The translations under genes and the position numbers were made by a program. From NCBI GenBank assembly GCA_937141935.1, contig CAKZQS010000042.1, forward strand, positions 62,001 to 126,000: a stretch of 64,000 nucleotides of DNA. The letters are read 5' to 3'. The notes under the pieces were generated by a model. It was given only the letters and a program-made list of their open reading frames with translations, searched no databases and was not told the DNA's origin. The stretch comes from an uncultured Ectothiorhodospiraceae bacterium. GTDB taxonomy: Bacteria > Pseudomonadota > Gammaproteobacteria > Nevskiales > Oceanococcaceae. Positions 43,501-51,233 of the stretch are shown one piece after another. How positions within the stretch are numbered: the first letter of the stretch is position 1; each line of letters starts with the position of its first letter.

Positions 43501-44917
43501 GACGGTGGATGACCTCGTCGATCCGCCCCTAAGCGGCGGCCAAACCACACTGGATGCCAGCGGGCTCACATTCGCGGCCTTCGCCGGAGAGACGCCGATT
43601 TCTTCGCTGGCATCGCGTTTCTTGCGCCCCGCCGGGCCGGATGCCGTGGTGTTCATCGAAGCACCGCAGGGCCAGCCGCAGAAGGTGCTGCGGCACGACG
43701 CGGCGAGCAATACGACCGCGACCGTCTTTGATGAGGCCGCCAGCGGGACCCAGGTGCAGGTGTTGCTCGGAAGCGAGACCGCGGACGTGGCCTACATCCT
43801 CGGCCAGGATCAAACGCTGCGCGTGGTGCTGCCGGGGGGGACGACGCAGGTCCGCAGCGCGGCGGACCCCGCGCAGATTCTGGCCGTCGAGGGCCGGCTG
43901 GGCACGGCGGCCATCGAGCCGCAGACCGGCGATCTGTATTACTGCGCGGGCGAGTTTTCGATGGGTGAGTGGCATGTCGTCGATGCCGAGGACGCACTCG
44001 ATAGCGCAACCGGCATCGAATGCGAGCCCACCTTTACATCTCGCTCCGTCAGTCGCGACGGTCGTGTCTGTCTGACCGATCAGCAGAACCGGCTGTTTTG
44101 TTCCAACGGCGCTGGCGGTATCGAGGAGTCCGCCGTGTTTACGAGTCAGGTGCAGCAGATGCTTGCGCGCGGCGACGAGTTACTGCTCTTCGTCAGCGAT
44201 TTCTTTGGCGGACTGCGCGTGTACGCGGTGGCCAGCGATGACAGCGTGGTGGAGTACCCGGCCTTCGAGTCCACGACGATGGAGACGTCCAGCACCGTGA
44301 CCGCGGACGGCTCGCTGGTCTTCGTGCGCCTGTCCGGCATCGGCAGTGGCAACGAGACGCTGCAGCTGATGGACTGGGATGGCGTGGCCGCGGGCCCGCC
44401 GGCCGTGCTGTCGCAGGATGTGCCGGCCGACGGGGCCCGCTTCGAGATTTCGCGCGGCGGCGGCCTGCTGGCCGAGGGCAACACCGTGTACTGGTATGCC
44501 TCCGGCAGCAGCGGCGCCTACGTGTTGCGTCAGGTCGATGCTGCGGCCGCCAAGCCGGTCGCCGCGCAGGTCATCACGCCGGTCACGACCGACAGCAACA
44601 ACACGCCCAACACGCTGCACTCTCAGCGCGGCCGCCTGCTGCTGGCCCGCAGCGGCAGCGAGGAGGGCAGCTGCGACTGGCTGCTCGTCGATGTGGCCGG
44701 CAGCAGCGTCAGCCCGCTGCTGCAGGACATCAACTGCTTCCGCCGGCTGCTGCGCGCCGACACGCTGATCACGACGCGCTTCGACGGCAGCCAGACCACG
44801 GTCCGCCGCTTTGACGGTGCGCCCTTCACCGGACTGCTGCGCTTTGGCCTGGATGTCTCGGACACGCAGGGCAACAGCGTGGAGCTGCCGGTGGAAATCA
44901 CGGTGACGAGCCCATGA
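40511..44917 (+). CDS. Large exported protein with thrombospondin-3-like, Calx-beta and PKD-like domains, 1468 aa
   Basis: A signal peptide (GLGLLLALAGGAAAG) precedes an N-terminal domain. Tandem calcium-binding thrombospondin-type-3 repeats follow at about 237-320 (DSDGDGIPDAIE, DSDNDGWSDLDE, DTDQDGWSDVDE). A Calx-beta domain lies at about 755-855 (VTIVEGESDTLAL, GVDFAASEF, DDEDDERFTVTLSD), then a PKD/REJ-like domain at about 860-955 (SFALDGRSSADPQGGGLTYQ). A C-terminal region from about 1010 to 1440 alternates short beta strands, possibly a propeller. ATGA overlaps on both sides (40511 and 44914) tie it to its neighbours. All recognisable modules are extracellular and calcium-dependent, which fits an adhesion or matrix role. 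Confidence 0.8.
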   Translation: MKRRLTRGLGLLLALAGGAAAGQDSGVFDGRNPDAWIIHPLTGETTEVDRGGWIDGFGQGLGDVPREAPREALVNTLPRSSVPMTAGQPTISLAGLGVAGANPAPVDARLFPPPGAYMRTIEVLIGVREDLLQAAGARLQWQVDGQPPQTLNLPARTSGPGCAELPRARGGRFEPACAAREGYIGARLHLVRDGVYTITATITRPGGGALASLTGEYTIAASGPAERDSDGDGIPDAIEAAIGLDPLRDDLGLDSDNDGWSDLDEWLRCPTPLSAEGRCAASEDPDAEPLDTDQDGWSDVDEALRGTRPDDPDPVLQPRPGESADDDNLAARRLRYKERPAADRLYEVEHLVDAALQARQGFTGTWETARAFALDGREVWSVDSRLTDDALADAGLTPADTPDSLRRSLAEAALGNGRLPLMRLPASRGNALAAIYKLPPASFPAPLDAPVPRLLHKRILAERADAGPQRFVRAVAPTMDPLAWRQAVLDWLETHLVARVTDPLTWPETRVAAAFERVLALEAQAVDAASPVLYRRQEPGLVLPFLGRMQADVLRLQDPAGVLELPQSGLAGLLLPRLRTALASNGVLATIADFIDARTAATPAGRRSDQWLAQGFERTVDPAEQGCFVLSAFEAEVTQQPDFASRCPSYYTEQDVLAWQAEDAQRRYLLRLLTVLRPEDIAAAPPSLLQRATDTDGDRLNNGSEINLLPLAQLTRPDRADSDWDAADDLADRCPLDPLDACLGFARAPQLVIGPQVTIVEGESDTLALISLQLDRLAPRDVTLTVTVAAEEGDSATPGVDFAASEFRVTIPEGEQFAVVAVPVFPDQDDEDDERFTVTLSDIANASAPVTTQRVTIGDAPPTAEAPTAVASAPAAADERASFALDGRSSADPQGGGLTYQWSQLSGPPGTLQDADQPQALFRAPEVLSAMEVRFRLQVTADDGQSSIATATTTLQPVEDPPEVQSTLELAVTQGQSVSATTSEILAKLREPDGQPMTVDDLVDPPLSGGQTTLDASGLTFAAFAGETPISSLASRFLRPAGPDAVVFIEAPQGQPQKVLRHDAASNTTATVFDEAASGTQVQVLLGSETADVAYILGQDQTLRVVLPGGTTQVRSAADPAQILAVEGRLGTAAIEPQTGDLYYCAGEFSMGEWHVVDAEDALDSATGIECEPTFTSRSVSRDGRVCLTDQQNRLFCSNGAGGIEESAVFTSQVQQMLARGDELLLFVSDFFGGLRVYAVASDDSVVEYPAFESTTMETSSTVTADGSLVFVRLSGIGSGNETLQLMDWDGVAAGPPAVLSQDVPADGARFEISRGGGLLAEGNTVYWYASGSSGAYVLRQVDAAAAKPVAAQVITPVTTDSNNTPNTLHSQRGRLLLARSGSEEGSCDWLLVDVAGSSVSPLLQDINCFRRLLRADTLITTRFDGSQTTVRRFDGAPFTGLLRFGLDVSDTQGNSVELPVEITVTSP

Positions 44918-47900
44918 CGATGCCACGCGCCGCGCGCGCCGCACTGCCGACCCTGCTGTTCACGCTGCTCGCGGCTTGCGGCGGCGGAGGCAGTGGGGGC
45001 GGCGGGCAGGGCGATCCGAACGGCCTACCCGGGCCCGAGCCCATCGCCACTCCGGCGGGCGAGCCCGGCTTCGGCATCTTCAAGGTGGCCCTGCGCGAAC
45101 CCCCGGACCGGGATGCCGACGGGATTCCCGATGTCGAGGACCCCTTCCCGGATGCCGCGCCGCAACGGCAAACCGGCGCGCCGGATTTCGTGCTGGAGGC
45201 GGCCGAGGCGGTCGATGGGGAGCAGCGCTGGCCGGATTTGCGCCATGCCGAGCTGGACATGCGCTTTCGCGTACGCGACCTCGACGCCAGCAGCGGCCCC
45301 TGGTATGCCGTGTTCGAGGGCCCCGATGTGATCGAGGCCTTGCCGCTGCAGCGCGCCCAGGACGAGCTCGGCCTGCCGGCCGCAAGCTTCGACAGCCTGC
45401 TCAATCGCGTGTACGTCATGACGCCGCAGTGGCGGACCAACGCCCTGACCATCCAGGCGCTGCGCGCCGGCGCGCCGATCTACCGCCCGCAGAGCCGCGC
45501 GGCGCAGGGCGAGAGCCTGACGCTGCTGGGCCGCAACCTGGATGGCGCGGTGGCCGAGCTGGGGCCGCGGCTGCTCGACAGCACACCCGCGGCCAATGGC
45601 CGGCAACTCAGCGTCACGCTTGCCGCGGACAGCGCCGATGGTCTGCTGCGGGTGGAGAACGCGGTCGACAGCTACGCCGCGCCCCTGCAGGTCTTGTCCA
45701 CGGTGCGCATGAGCCGGGCCAATGAGCCCTATGTCGCCGGCCCGCTGGTTTGGGCCTCGCCGCTGGGGCTGAGCGAGTGGCCCAGCGCGCAGGCCGAGCT
45801 GTCGATCCTGAGCGCCAGCCGCTTCCCGCGGCTGGAGACCTTTGCCCACGCCAACAAGCTGGGCGAAACGGTGCTGCGCCGGGTGGTGATCTGGCCGGAC
45901 GAAACCGACAAGGTGCTGGGCCAGGCCAGCATTCTCGAAGGCGTGGTCTACGCGCAGTACGAGCGGCTGTTCGGCAAGCGCCCGGCGCCGGATGCCTGGG
46001 CGGAGGCGCGCGCGGCGATCAGCGCGCTGCTGCTGGAGCCGGAGGCCGCGGACGCCCGCGCCCACCTCGCCGCGGGCATGGCCAGCCCGGAGGATTACTC
46101 GGTGGCCACGCTGCTGAACCTGCTCAAGCCGGCCGCCGTCCGGCTGGCCACCACCCGCAAGCGCTTTACGACACGGGGGCGCGAGATCTACGACATCAAC
46201 GTCACCGCCGAGGCCAACGGGCAGATCTACGCGCAGCGGGATTTTCAGAATTACTCGCTGGATGTGGTGGAGTCGGCGACCTGCAATATCGCCATTGACC
46301 TGCTCGGCCGGCCCGCCGAGGTCACGGCCTCGGACCTATGCCTGGAGAACGATTCCAAGACCTTCGCCAGCGCCGCCGTGGATATCGCTGTGCGCGACCT
46401 GGACACGGGCGACTTGAGTTACCGGCGCGTGCGCAGCCATTTGCCGGCTGGCAGTCGCAATCTGGCTTTTCACAAGGATGTGGTGGGCGGCAACTTTGGC
46501 GGCGTGCTGCAGTTCGCCTCGGTGGCCTACCTGACCGATGACGACGGCGCTCCCGTGTGCCAGGGCGGGCCCTGCCGCGTGGAGCTGCTGACCGGCGGCT
46601 GGGGCCTGGGCCTGCCCAAGCTGCCTGCGGGCACGCCTGAAGCCGAAATCGCCGAGGCGATGTTCCAGCGCACGCTGATCGAGAGCACCTTGTTCCCCGT
46701 GGGCGAGTTGCTGACGGCCGGCTTCCTGAGCGCGCTGGACGTGGGCTGCGTCAAAAAGCGGCTGGCCCTCGAGCTCTTCGGCCAGGTGGGCAGCCAAGTG
46801 GGCAATGTCATCACGCTGAACGACTTCATCAACAAGCTCGGCGGCGACACCAGCCCCGGGAACATCGTTGCGGTGCTGTCGGATACCTATTTCAAGGCGC
46901 TGGCCGACCTGCTGGTGGACGCCGCATCGCCCGAGCGCTTCCTGGCCTGTGCCGCGGATTTCGCCAGCGCCGACGCGATGCAGAAAAAGGCGGCGGAGCA
47001 GGGCGCGCAGGCGCTGGCGCGGGGCCTGTTCGCGCTGCAGATCGTGCAGCTGATCGTCGACCAGGCCGAGATCCTGTTCACGCCGCGCAAGTTCACGCTG
47101 CACGCGCAGCCGCTGGCCGAGGTGCAGCGGGCCGACCCCGCCACGATGGATCTGACGCTGCCCTCCAGTAATAACAATCTGAATGCGCTGACGGTGGAAG
47201 GGCAGTACATCGCCGCCGACACGCCCGCGAACGAGACCTTCTACCCCAACCTTGTGATCACCGACCGGGAGGGCAACCGCTCACGCTTTTTCGCCTTCGC
47301 CGAAAACTTCACGGCGGGCGCGGAGCAGTCCAGCGACAACCCCGCCAAGACCAAGGACGGCAAGATCATCGCGCCGCTGGCCGAATTCACGCCGGCGCTG
47401 GAGACGCTGCAGCCGGGGCCGGTCACGCTGTCGCTGGAAATCGATGGCTACGACGAGTTTGCGAATTCCGTGCTGCCGCTGCCCGGCGGGGCGTTGAAGC
47501 TGCAGCGCTTTCCCTTCGCCGAGCGGGTGGACGTCGGTGCGGTGTTCGCGCAGGAGAAGAATGCGGTGCTCGGCTATCGCCTGGAAAAGGTGCAGGACCA
47601 GACGGGGCGGACGGCGCAGCAGTCGCTGGCCCTGGGCGTGAGCCTGCAAAAGGGGCAGGAGGCGCCAATTGCCGCGGAGGGCGTGGACTTCGAGTTTGGC
47701 GCCGGGGCGGATGTGATCGAGGAGTTCGCGGCGGCGGTGAATTTTGCGGCGCCCGCGGATACCCCGCCGGGCGACTACACGGTGCGTTATCTCGTTGGGG
47801 CGCCCAACGAGCAGACGGGACTCGAAGTGCCGGGAACGCTGCGGGTCCTGTCCGACAACGGCGTCAAGGTGGTGTTGCAGGACAGCGGTGCCAAGGCGGA

Positions 47901-48201
47901 CGACGTGATGGATATGGCGCTGCGCGACGCCCAGGGTGAGGTGCTTGCGGTCCAGGGCCAGCCGGTGGTGGCGGCCGTGCCGGTCGAGGGCGTGTTCGCC
48001 ACGGCGATCTGGTACGAGCCGGAAGCCATAACGCCGGCGGACATCCTGATTCGTTGCTTCAACGGTGGCGCGGATGCGACCTGCACATTCGCCCTGGAAG
48101 TCAGCTCGCGCGACAGCGGGCTGACGTTTTCGCACCGCGGCAAGCTGCCGCCGACGGGTCTGGCCTGCTTCGCCCTGCCGAGCTTCGCGCCCTGTAACTA
48201 G
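44914..48201 (+). CDS. Large lipoprotein with calcium-loop and IPT-like segments, 1095 aa
   Basis: The ATG lies in the ATGA overlap with the preceding gene. The signal ends in a lipobox (LLFTLLAAC) followed by a Gly/Ser linker. A calcium loop (DRDADGIPDVEDPFPD) comes next, then an IPT/TIG-like stretch (GESLTLLGRNLDGAVAELG) near residue 205. Later sections are mixed alpha/beta without a family I recognise; CNIAIDLLG, CVKKRLALELFG and CAADFASADAM hold conserved-looking cysteines. It closes the four-gene operon. Having lipoproteins as the first and last genes suggests both are anchored to the outer membrane with the two signal-peptide proteins between them. Confidence 0.75.
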   Translation: MTMPRAARAALPTLLFTLLAACGGGGSGGGGQGDPNGLPGPEPIATPAGEPGFGIFKVALREPPDRDADGIPDVEDPFPDAAPQRQTGAPDFVLEAAEAVDGEQRWPDLRHAELDMRFRVRDLDASSGPWYAVFEGPDVIEALPLQRAQDELGLPAASFDSLLNRVYVMTPQWRTNALTIQALRAGAPIYRPQSRAAQGESLTLLGRNLDGAVAELGPRLLDSTPAANGRQLSVTLAADSADGLLRVENAVDSYAAPLQVLSTVRMSRANEPYVAGPLVWASPLGLSEWPSAQAELSILSASRFPRLETFAHANKLGETVLRRVVIWPDETDKVLGQASILEGVVYAQYERLFGKRPAPDAWAEARAAISALLLEPEAADARAHLAAGMASPEDYSVATLLNLLKPAAVRLATTRKRFTTRGREIYDINVTAEANGQIYAQRDFQNYSLDVVESATCNIAIDLLGRPAEVTASDLCLENDSKTFASAAVDIAVRDLDTGDLSYRRVRSHLPAGSRNLAFHKDVVGGNFGGVLQFASVAYLTDDDGAPVCQGGPCRVELLTGGWGLGLPKLPAGTPEAEIAEAMFQRTLIESTLFPVGELLTAGFLSALDVGCVKKRLALELFGQVGSQVGNVITLNDFINKLGGDTSPGNIVAVLSDTYFKALADLLVDAASPERFLACAADFASADAMQKKAAEQGAQALARGLFALQIVQLIVDQAEILFTPRKFTLHAQPLAEVQRADPATMDLTLPSSNNNLNALTVEGQYIAADTPANETFYPNLVITDREGNRSRFFAFAENFTAGAEQSSDNPAKTKDGKIIAPLAEFTPALETLQPGPVTLSLEIDGYDEFANSVLPLPGGALKLQRFPFAERVDVGAVFAQEKNAVLGYRLEKVQDQTGRTAQQSLALGVSLQKGQEAPIAAEGVDFEFGAGADVIEEFAAAVNFAAPADTPPGDYTVRYLVGAPNEQTGLEVPGTLRVLSDNGVKVVLQDSGAKADDVMDMALRDAQGEVLAVQGQPVVAAVPVEGVFATAIWYEPEAITPADILIRCFNGGADATCTFALEVSSRDSGLTFSHRGKLPPTGLACFALPSFAPCN

Positions 48202-48219
48202 GCACGGCGCGGGTGGGGC

Positions 48220-48504
48220 TCAGGCGCGGCTGGACCCCTGCAACAGGGAATCGAGCCCACCCGCCTTGTCCAGCGCGAACAGCTCGTCGGCGCCGCCGAC
48301 ATGCGTCTCGCCAATGAAAATCTGCGGCACCGTGTGGCGGCCCGCGCGGCGGCGCATTTCCTGGGCGCGTTCGGCGTCGAGGTTGATCTCGTGCACGGTG
48401 AAGTCGGCGCCCTTGCGTCGCAGCAGCGTCTTCGCGGCGATGCAATAGGGGCACCAGGGCTTGCTGTACATCACGACCGGCGGGCGGCTGCTGGCGTCGC
48501 TCAC
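48220..48504 (-). CDS. grxC: Glutaredoxin 3
   Basis: A 94-aa protein starting at GTG 48504, preceded by AGGAG at five bases' distance. The dithiol active site is CPYC (residues 18-21) in YSKPWCPYCIAAKTLL. The glutathione-binding TVPQIFIG and GGADELFALD segments are present, as in GrxC. It reduces protein disulfides with glutathione in the cytoplasm. It is convergent with the giant-protein operon, 18 bases apart. Confidence 0.95.
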   Translation of the reverse strand: MSDASSRPPVVMYSKPWCPYCIAAKTLLRRKGADFTVHEINLDAERAQEMRRRAGRHTVPQIFIGETHVGGADELFALDKAGGLDSLLQGSSRA

Positions 48505-48702
48505 AAAAACTCCTGGACTGTCGAGGGGCTCAGGCTGCCAAAGTCAGGCTGGGGCCGGCCACGGGGCATGACCGAGGCAATGCGCGGCGGCCATGGCACC
48601 GTCCCCGCCGGCGGTCATACCCGACTGCAGGGCCGGCGCGGCAGCCGGGCCGGAGTGCTATCGTGGCCCTGCGGCGCGTCAGCGCTGGCTGGAGCTGGAG
48701 AC

Positions 48703-49863
48703 ATGACCATACAAATATTACCGGGTCGCCCGCAGCGGCAGGCCCTTCGCAGCCCTGCGCATGCGCCGGGTACCGCCCTTATTGCCGCTTTGCTCGGCGC
48801 GGCCCTGCTGCTGGGCTGTGGCGGCGGGGGCCGACCGCCATCGGCCGAAGCCGGCGAGGTTCTGCGCGCCGAGAACCACCCGCTGGGCGAGGTTTTGCCG
48901 GGCGTGGTCACCGAAACGCTGCTGATCGATTCGCGCGCCGTGCAGGCGCAGCTGGACCCCGTGCCGCCGCCGCAGGACCCGACGGTGCCGGTGGCCGTGC
49001 TGAGCTACCTGCCGGGCACCGCGCCGACCAGGCTGGTGGTCTATTGCCACGGGCTGAACCAGGACGTGCGCCGTGTGTGGGTGCAGCACACCGAGGCCAC
49101 CGTGCGGCCGGACACGGTGGCCATCGCCAGCAACTACCGCGACAACGAGCGCTTCCCCGTGGCGCGCGGCGCGCATGACACCATCGCCGCCACGCTGCGG
49201 GCGCTGGAGCGCTTCCCGACGGTGGAGACGGTCTACCTCTTCGGCGTATCGATGGGCGGCGCGGTGTCGGCCACGGCCATCACCGAGTCGATGGCGCTGT
49301 CGCCGGACGGTGCCTCGCTGTACCAGCACTGGATCGCGCCCGAGCCGCTGAGCAACCTGGCCGAGGCCTGGGCCGAGGCCAGCGTGGCGCTGCCGCAGGT
49401 GGCCGAGGACATCGCCGACGACGCCGGCGGCACGCCGCTGACCGCGCCGGGCGCCTACCAGCGCCGCAGCGGCGCGCTGAACACCGGCCTGATGGCCCTG
49501 GGTGGCCTGCGCACGCTGACGCTGACGCATGCCGTGAATGATGGGCTGGTGGTCTACAACCAGGGGCGGGAGCTGGCCACCGCGGCGGCCGCTGCGGGCA
49601 TCCCCACGCAGCTGTGGACGCTGTTGCGGGTGGCGCCGGAGCAGGAGCCGGGCACGCAGCTCAGCGGGGCCATCACCGGTTTCTTCGGCGCGCCGGATCC
49701 GACCGGCCCGGCCGGCCTGTCCGGGCATGCCTGGGAGGGCGACCCGCATCACCCGATCATGCGCATCGCCTTCGAGCAACTCGCGGCGCTGCTGGACGGC
49801 GAATACGACGAGACGCTGCCTTACTTCGAGTACGTCGTCGACGAGGGCGAGCCGGGCTTTTAG
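48703..49863 (+). CDS. Lipoprotein alpha/beta hydrolase
   Basis: A 386-aa protein from ATG 48703 with GGAG nearby and a lipobox (ALLLGCGGGG). An alpha/beta-hydrolase core follows: YCHGLNQDVRRVW (oxyanion region), the nucleophile elbow FGVSMGG (GxSxG) and later HAVNDGLV and HAWEGDPHHP, which may supply the acid and catalytic His. The family contains esterases, lipases and peptidases. Being a lipoprotein it acts in the periplasm or on the surface. The substrate is unknown, and its neighbours (glutaredoxin, ATP sulfurylase) do not indicate one. Confidence 0.8.
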   Translation: MTIQILPGRPQRQALRSPAHAPGTALIAALLGAALLLGCGGGGRPPSAEAGEVLRAENHPLGEVLPGVVTETLLIDSRAVQAQLDPVPPPQDPTVPVAVLSYLPGTAPTRLVVYCHGLNQDVRRVWVQHTEATVRPDTVAIASNYRDNERFPVARGAHDTIAATLRALERFPTVETVYLFGVSMGGAVSATAITESMALSPDGASLYQHWIAPEPLSNLAEAWAEASVALPQVAEDIADDAGGTPLTAPGAYQRRSGALNTGLMALGGLRTLTLTHAVNDGLVVYNQGRELATAAAAAGIPTQLWTLLRVAPEQEPGTQLSGAITGFFGAPDPTGPAGLSGHAWEGDPHHPIMRIAFEQLAALLDGEYDETLPYFEYVVDEGEPGF

Positions 49864-49894
49864 CCGGGTTTGCCCGCGATGCGGCGAGGGCGCC

Positions 49895-49952
49895 AGTCGC
49901 GCCCGCCAATCGCGCTAGTCAGTCGCTCCCGCCAGTCGCCCCGCTTAGTCGC
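49895..49952. repeat. 13-base tandem repeat between two convergent genes
   Basis: AGTCGC (once AATCGC) recurs at 49895, 49908, 49921, 49934 and 49947, exactly 13 bases apart, with spacers mostly of the form GCCCGCC. The last copy overlaps the final codons and stop of the ATP sulfurylase gene. It is a short minisatellite that could vary in copy number between strains. Confidence 0.75.
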
Positions 49953-51126
49953 GGTAGTGGCCGATCAGGATTTCGGCCACTTCCGGGCGCGAGAACTCCG
50001 GCGGCGGGGCCTTGCCCTCGCTGAGCATCTCGCGAACCTTGGTCCCCGACAGCAGGATGAAGTCCTCTTTGCTGTGGTCCGGGGCGTCGCGCATCATCAC
50101 CACGCGGTTGAGCTTTTTCGACCAGGCGGTGTGGTCGGCGCGGTAGATCTCGATGGCCAGCGCGCCGGCCGGAACCTGCTCATCGAAGATCGTCTGCGCG
50201 TCGAAGGCACCGTAGTAGTCGCCCACGCCGGCATGGTCACGGCCCACGATCAGATGCGTGCAGCCGGCGTTCTGCCGGAACACCGCATGCAGCACCGCCT
50301 CGCGCGGGCCGGCGTAGAGCATGTCGAAGCCGTAGCCCGAGATCATCACCGTGTTCTCGGGGAAATAGACCTCGACCATCTTGCGGATGCAGGCATCGCG
50401 CACGTCGGCCGGGATGTCGCCGGCCTTCAGCTTGCCCAGCAGCATGTGCACCAGGATGCCGTCGGTGCCCAGGTCCTCGTGGGCCATGCGGCACAGCTCC
50501 TCGTGGGCGCGGTGCATGGGGTTGCGGGTCTGGAAGGCCACCACCCGCTGCCAGCCGCGGCGGGCGAATTCCTCGCGGATTTCGTAGGCGGTCTGGAAGG
50601 TCTCCGGGAAGTCCTGCGGGAAGTAGCTGAAGTTCAGCACCTGGATCGGGCCGCTGAGCAGCACCTGGCCCTGGCCGCGGAAGGTGGCCACGCCGGGGTG
50701 CTCGGGGTCGTCGGTGCCAAAGACGTTGCGCACGATCAGCTCGCGCTCGTCGTCGCTGAGCTCTTCGATGGCCTCGACCGTCTGCACCGCCAGCACCGGC
50801 TGGCCCGGGACGTTGGGGTCGCACAGCGCCACTTGGCTGCCCGGCGCGATGTCCGGCGCGCTCTCGCACAGGTTCAGCACCGGCACCGGCCAGAACAGCC
50901 CGCCGGTGGTGTACATCGACTCGGCGACGCTGAGCGCATCGGCCTTGTTCATGTAGCCGGGCAGGGGGTTGAAATAGCCCGCGCCCAGCATCACGGCATT
51001 GGCCGCGGCGGCCGAATTCAGCGTGATCTTGGGCAGGTCCGCGGCGGCGGCCTGCAGCGCCTCGCGCTCGGCGGCGTCCTGAACATAACGGGCTTGCAGC
51101 GTGGCGGAACCGTGGGGGGCGATCAT
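49945..51126 (-). CDS. sat: Sulfate adenylyltransferase (ATP sulfurylase), homo-oligomeric Sat type
   Basis: A 393-aa protein from ATG 51126, where the family-typical IAPHGS start appears; GTG 51159 is in frame upstream and has a better ribosome site. It makes adenosine phosphosulfate from ATP and sulfate. Signatures are QTRNPMHRAHE (the HxxH ATP-binding motif), GRDHAGVGDYYG, MLYAGPREA and the C-terminal LSGTKVREML. This is the single-subunit Sat, unlike the CysDN enzyme of many Gammaproteobacteria. No APS reductase or kinase gene is adjacent. It is divergent from ileS, 107 bases apart. Confidence 0.95.
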   Translation of the reverse strand: MIAPHGSATLQARYVQDAAEREALQAAAADLPKITLNSAAAANAVMLGAGYFNPLPGYMNKADALSVAESMYTTGGLFWPVPVLNLCESAPDIAPGSQVALCDPNVPGQPVLAVQTVEAIEELSDDERELIVRNVFGTDDPEHPGVATFRGQGQVLLSGPIQVLNFSYFPQDFPETFQTAYEIREEFARRGWQRVVAFQTRNPMHRAHEELCRMAHEDLGTDGILVHMLLGKLKAGDIPADVRDACIRKMVEVYFPENTVMISGYGFDMLYAGPREAVLHAVFRQNAGCTHLIVGRDHAGVGDYYGAFDAQTIFDEQVPAGALAIEIYRADHTAWSKKLNRVVMMRDAPDHSKEDFILLSGTKVREMLSEGKAPPPEFSRPEVAEILIGHYRD

Positions 51127-51208
51127 GGGCGTGGGTGCGCGGGCGAGTCTGGCGCGCACTCTACCCGGTTGAATGACGCGGTGCAGCGTAAAGCGGGCGC
51201 CGATGCCG

Positions 51209-51214
51209 TAGAAT
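51209..51214 (+). promoter_or_regulatory. Probable -10 element upstream of ileS
   Basis: TAGAAT (5 of 6 to TATAAT), in context CCGTAGAATCGGG, lies 20 bases before the ileS ATG. No good -35 is visible. A very similar CGTAGAATGG lies before the wax ester synthase gene (63208-63213). Confidence 0.35.
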
Positions 51215-51233
51215 CGGGCCTTTTGCCGCGACC

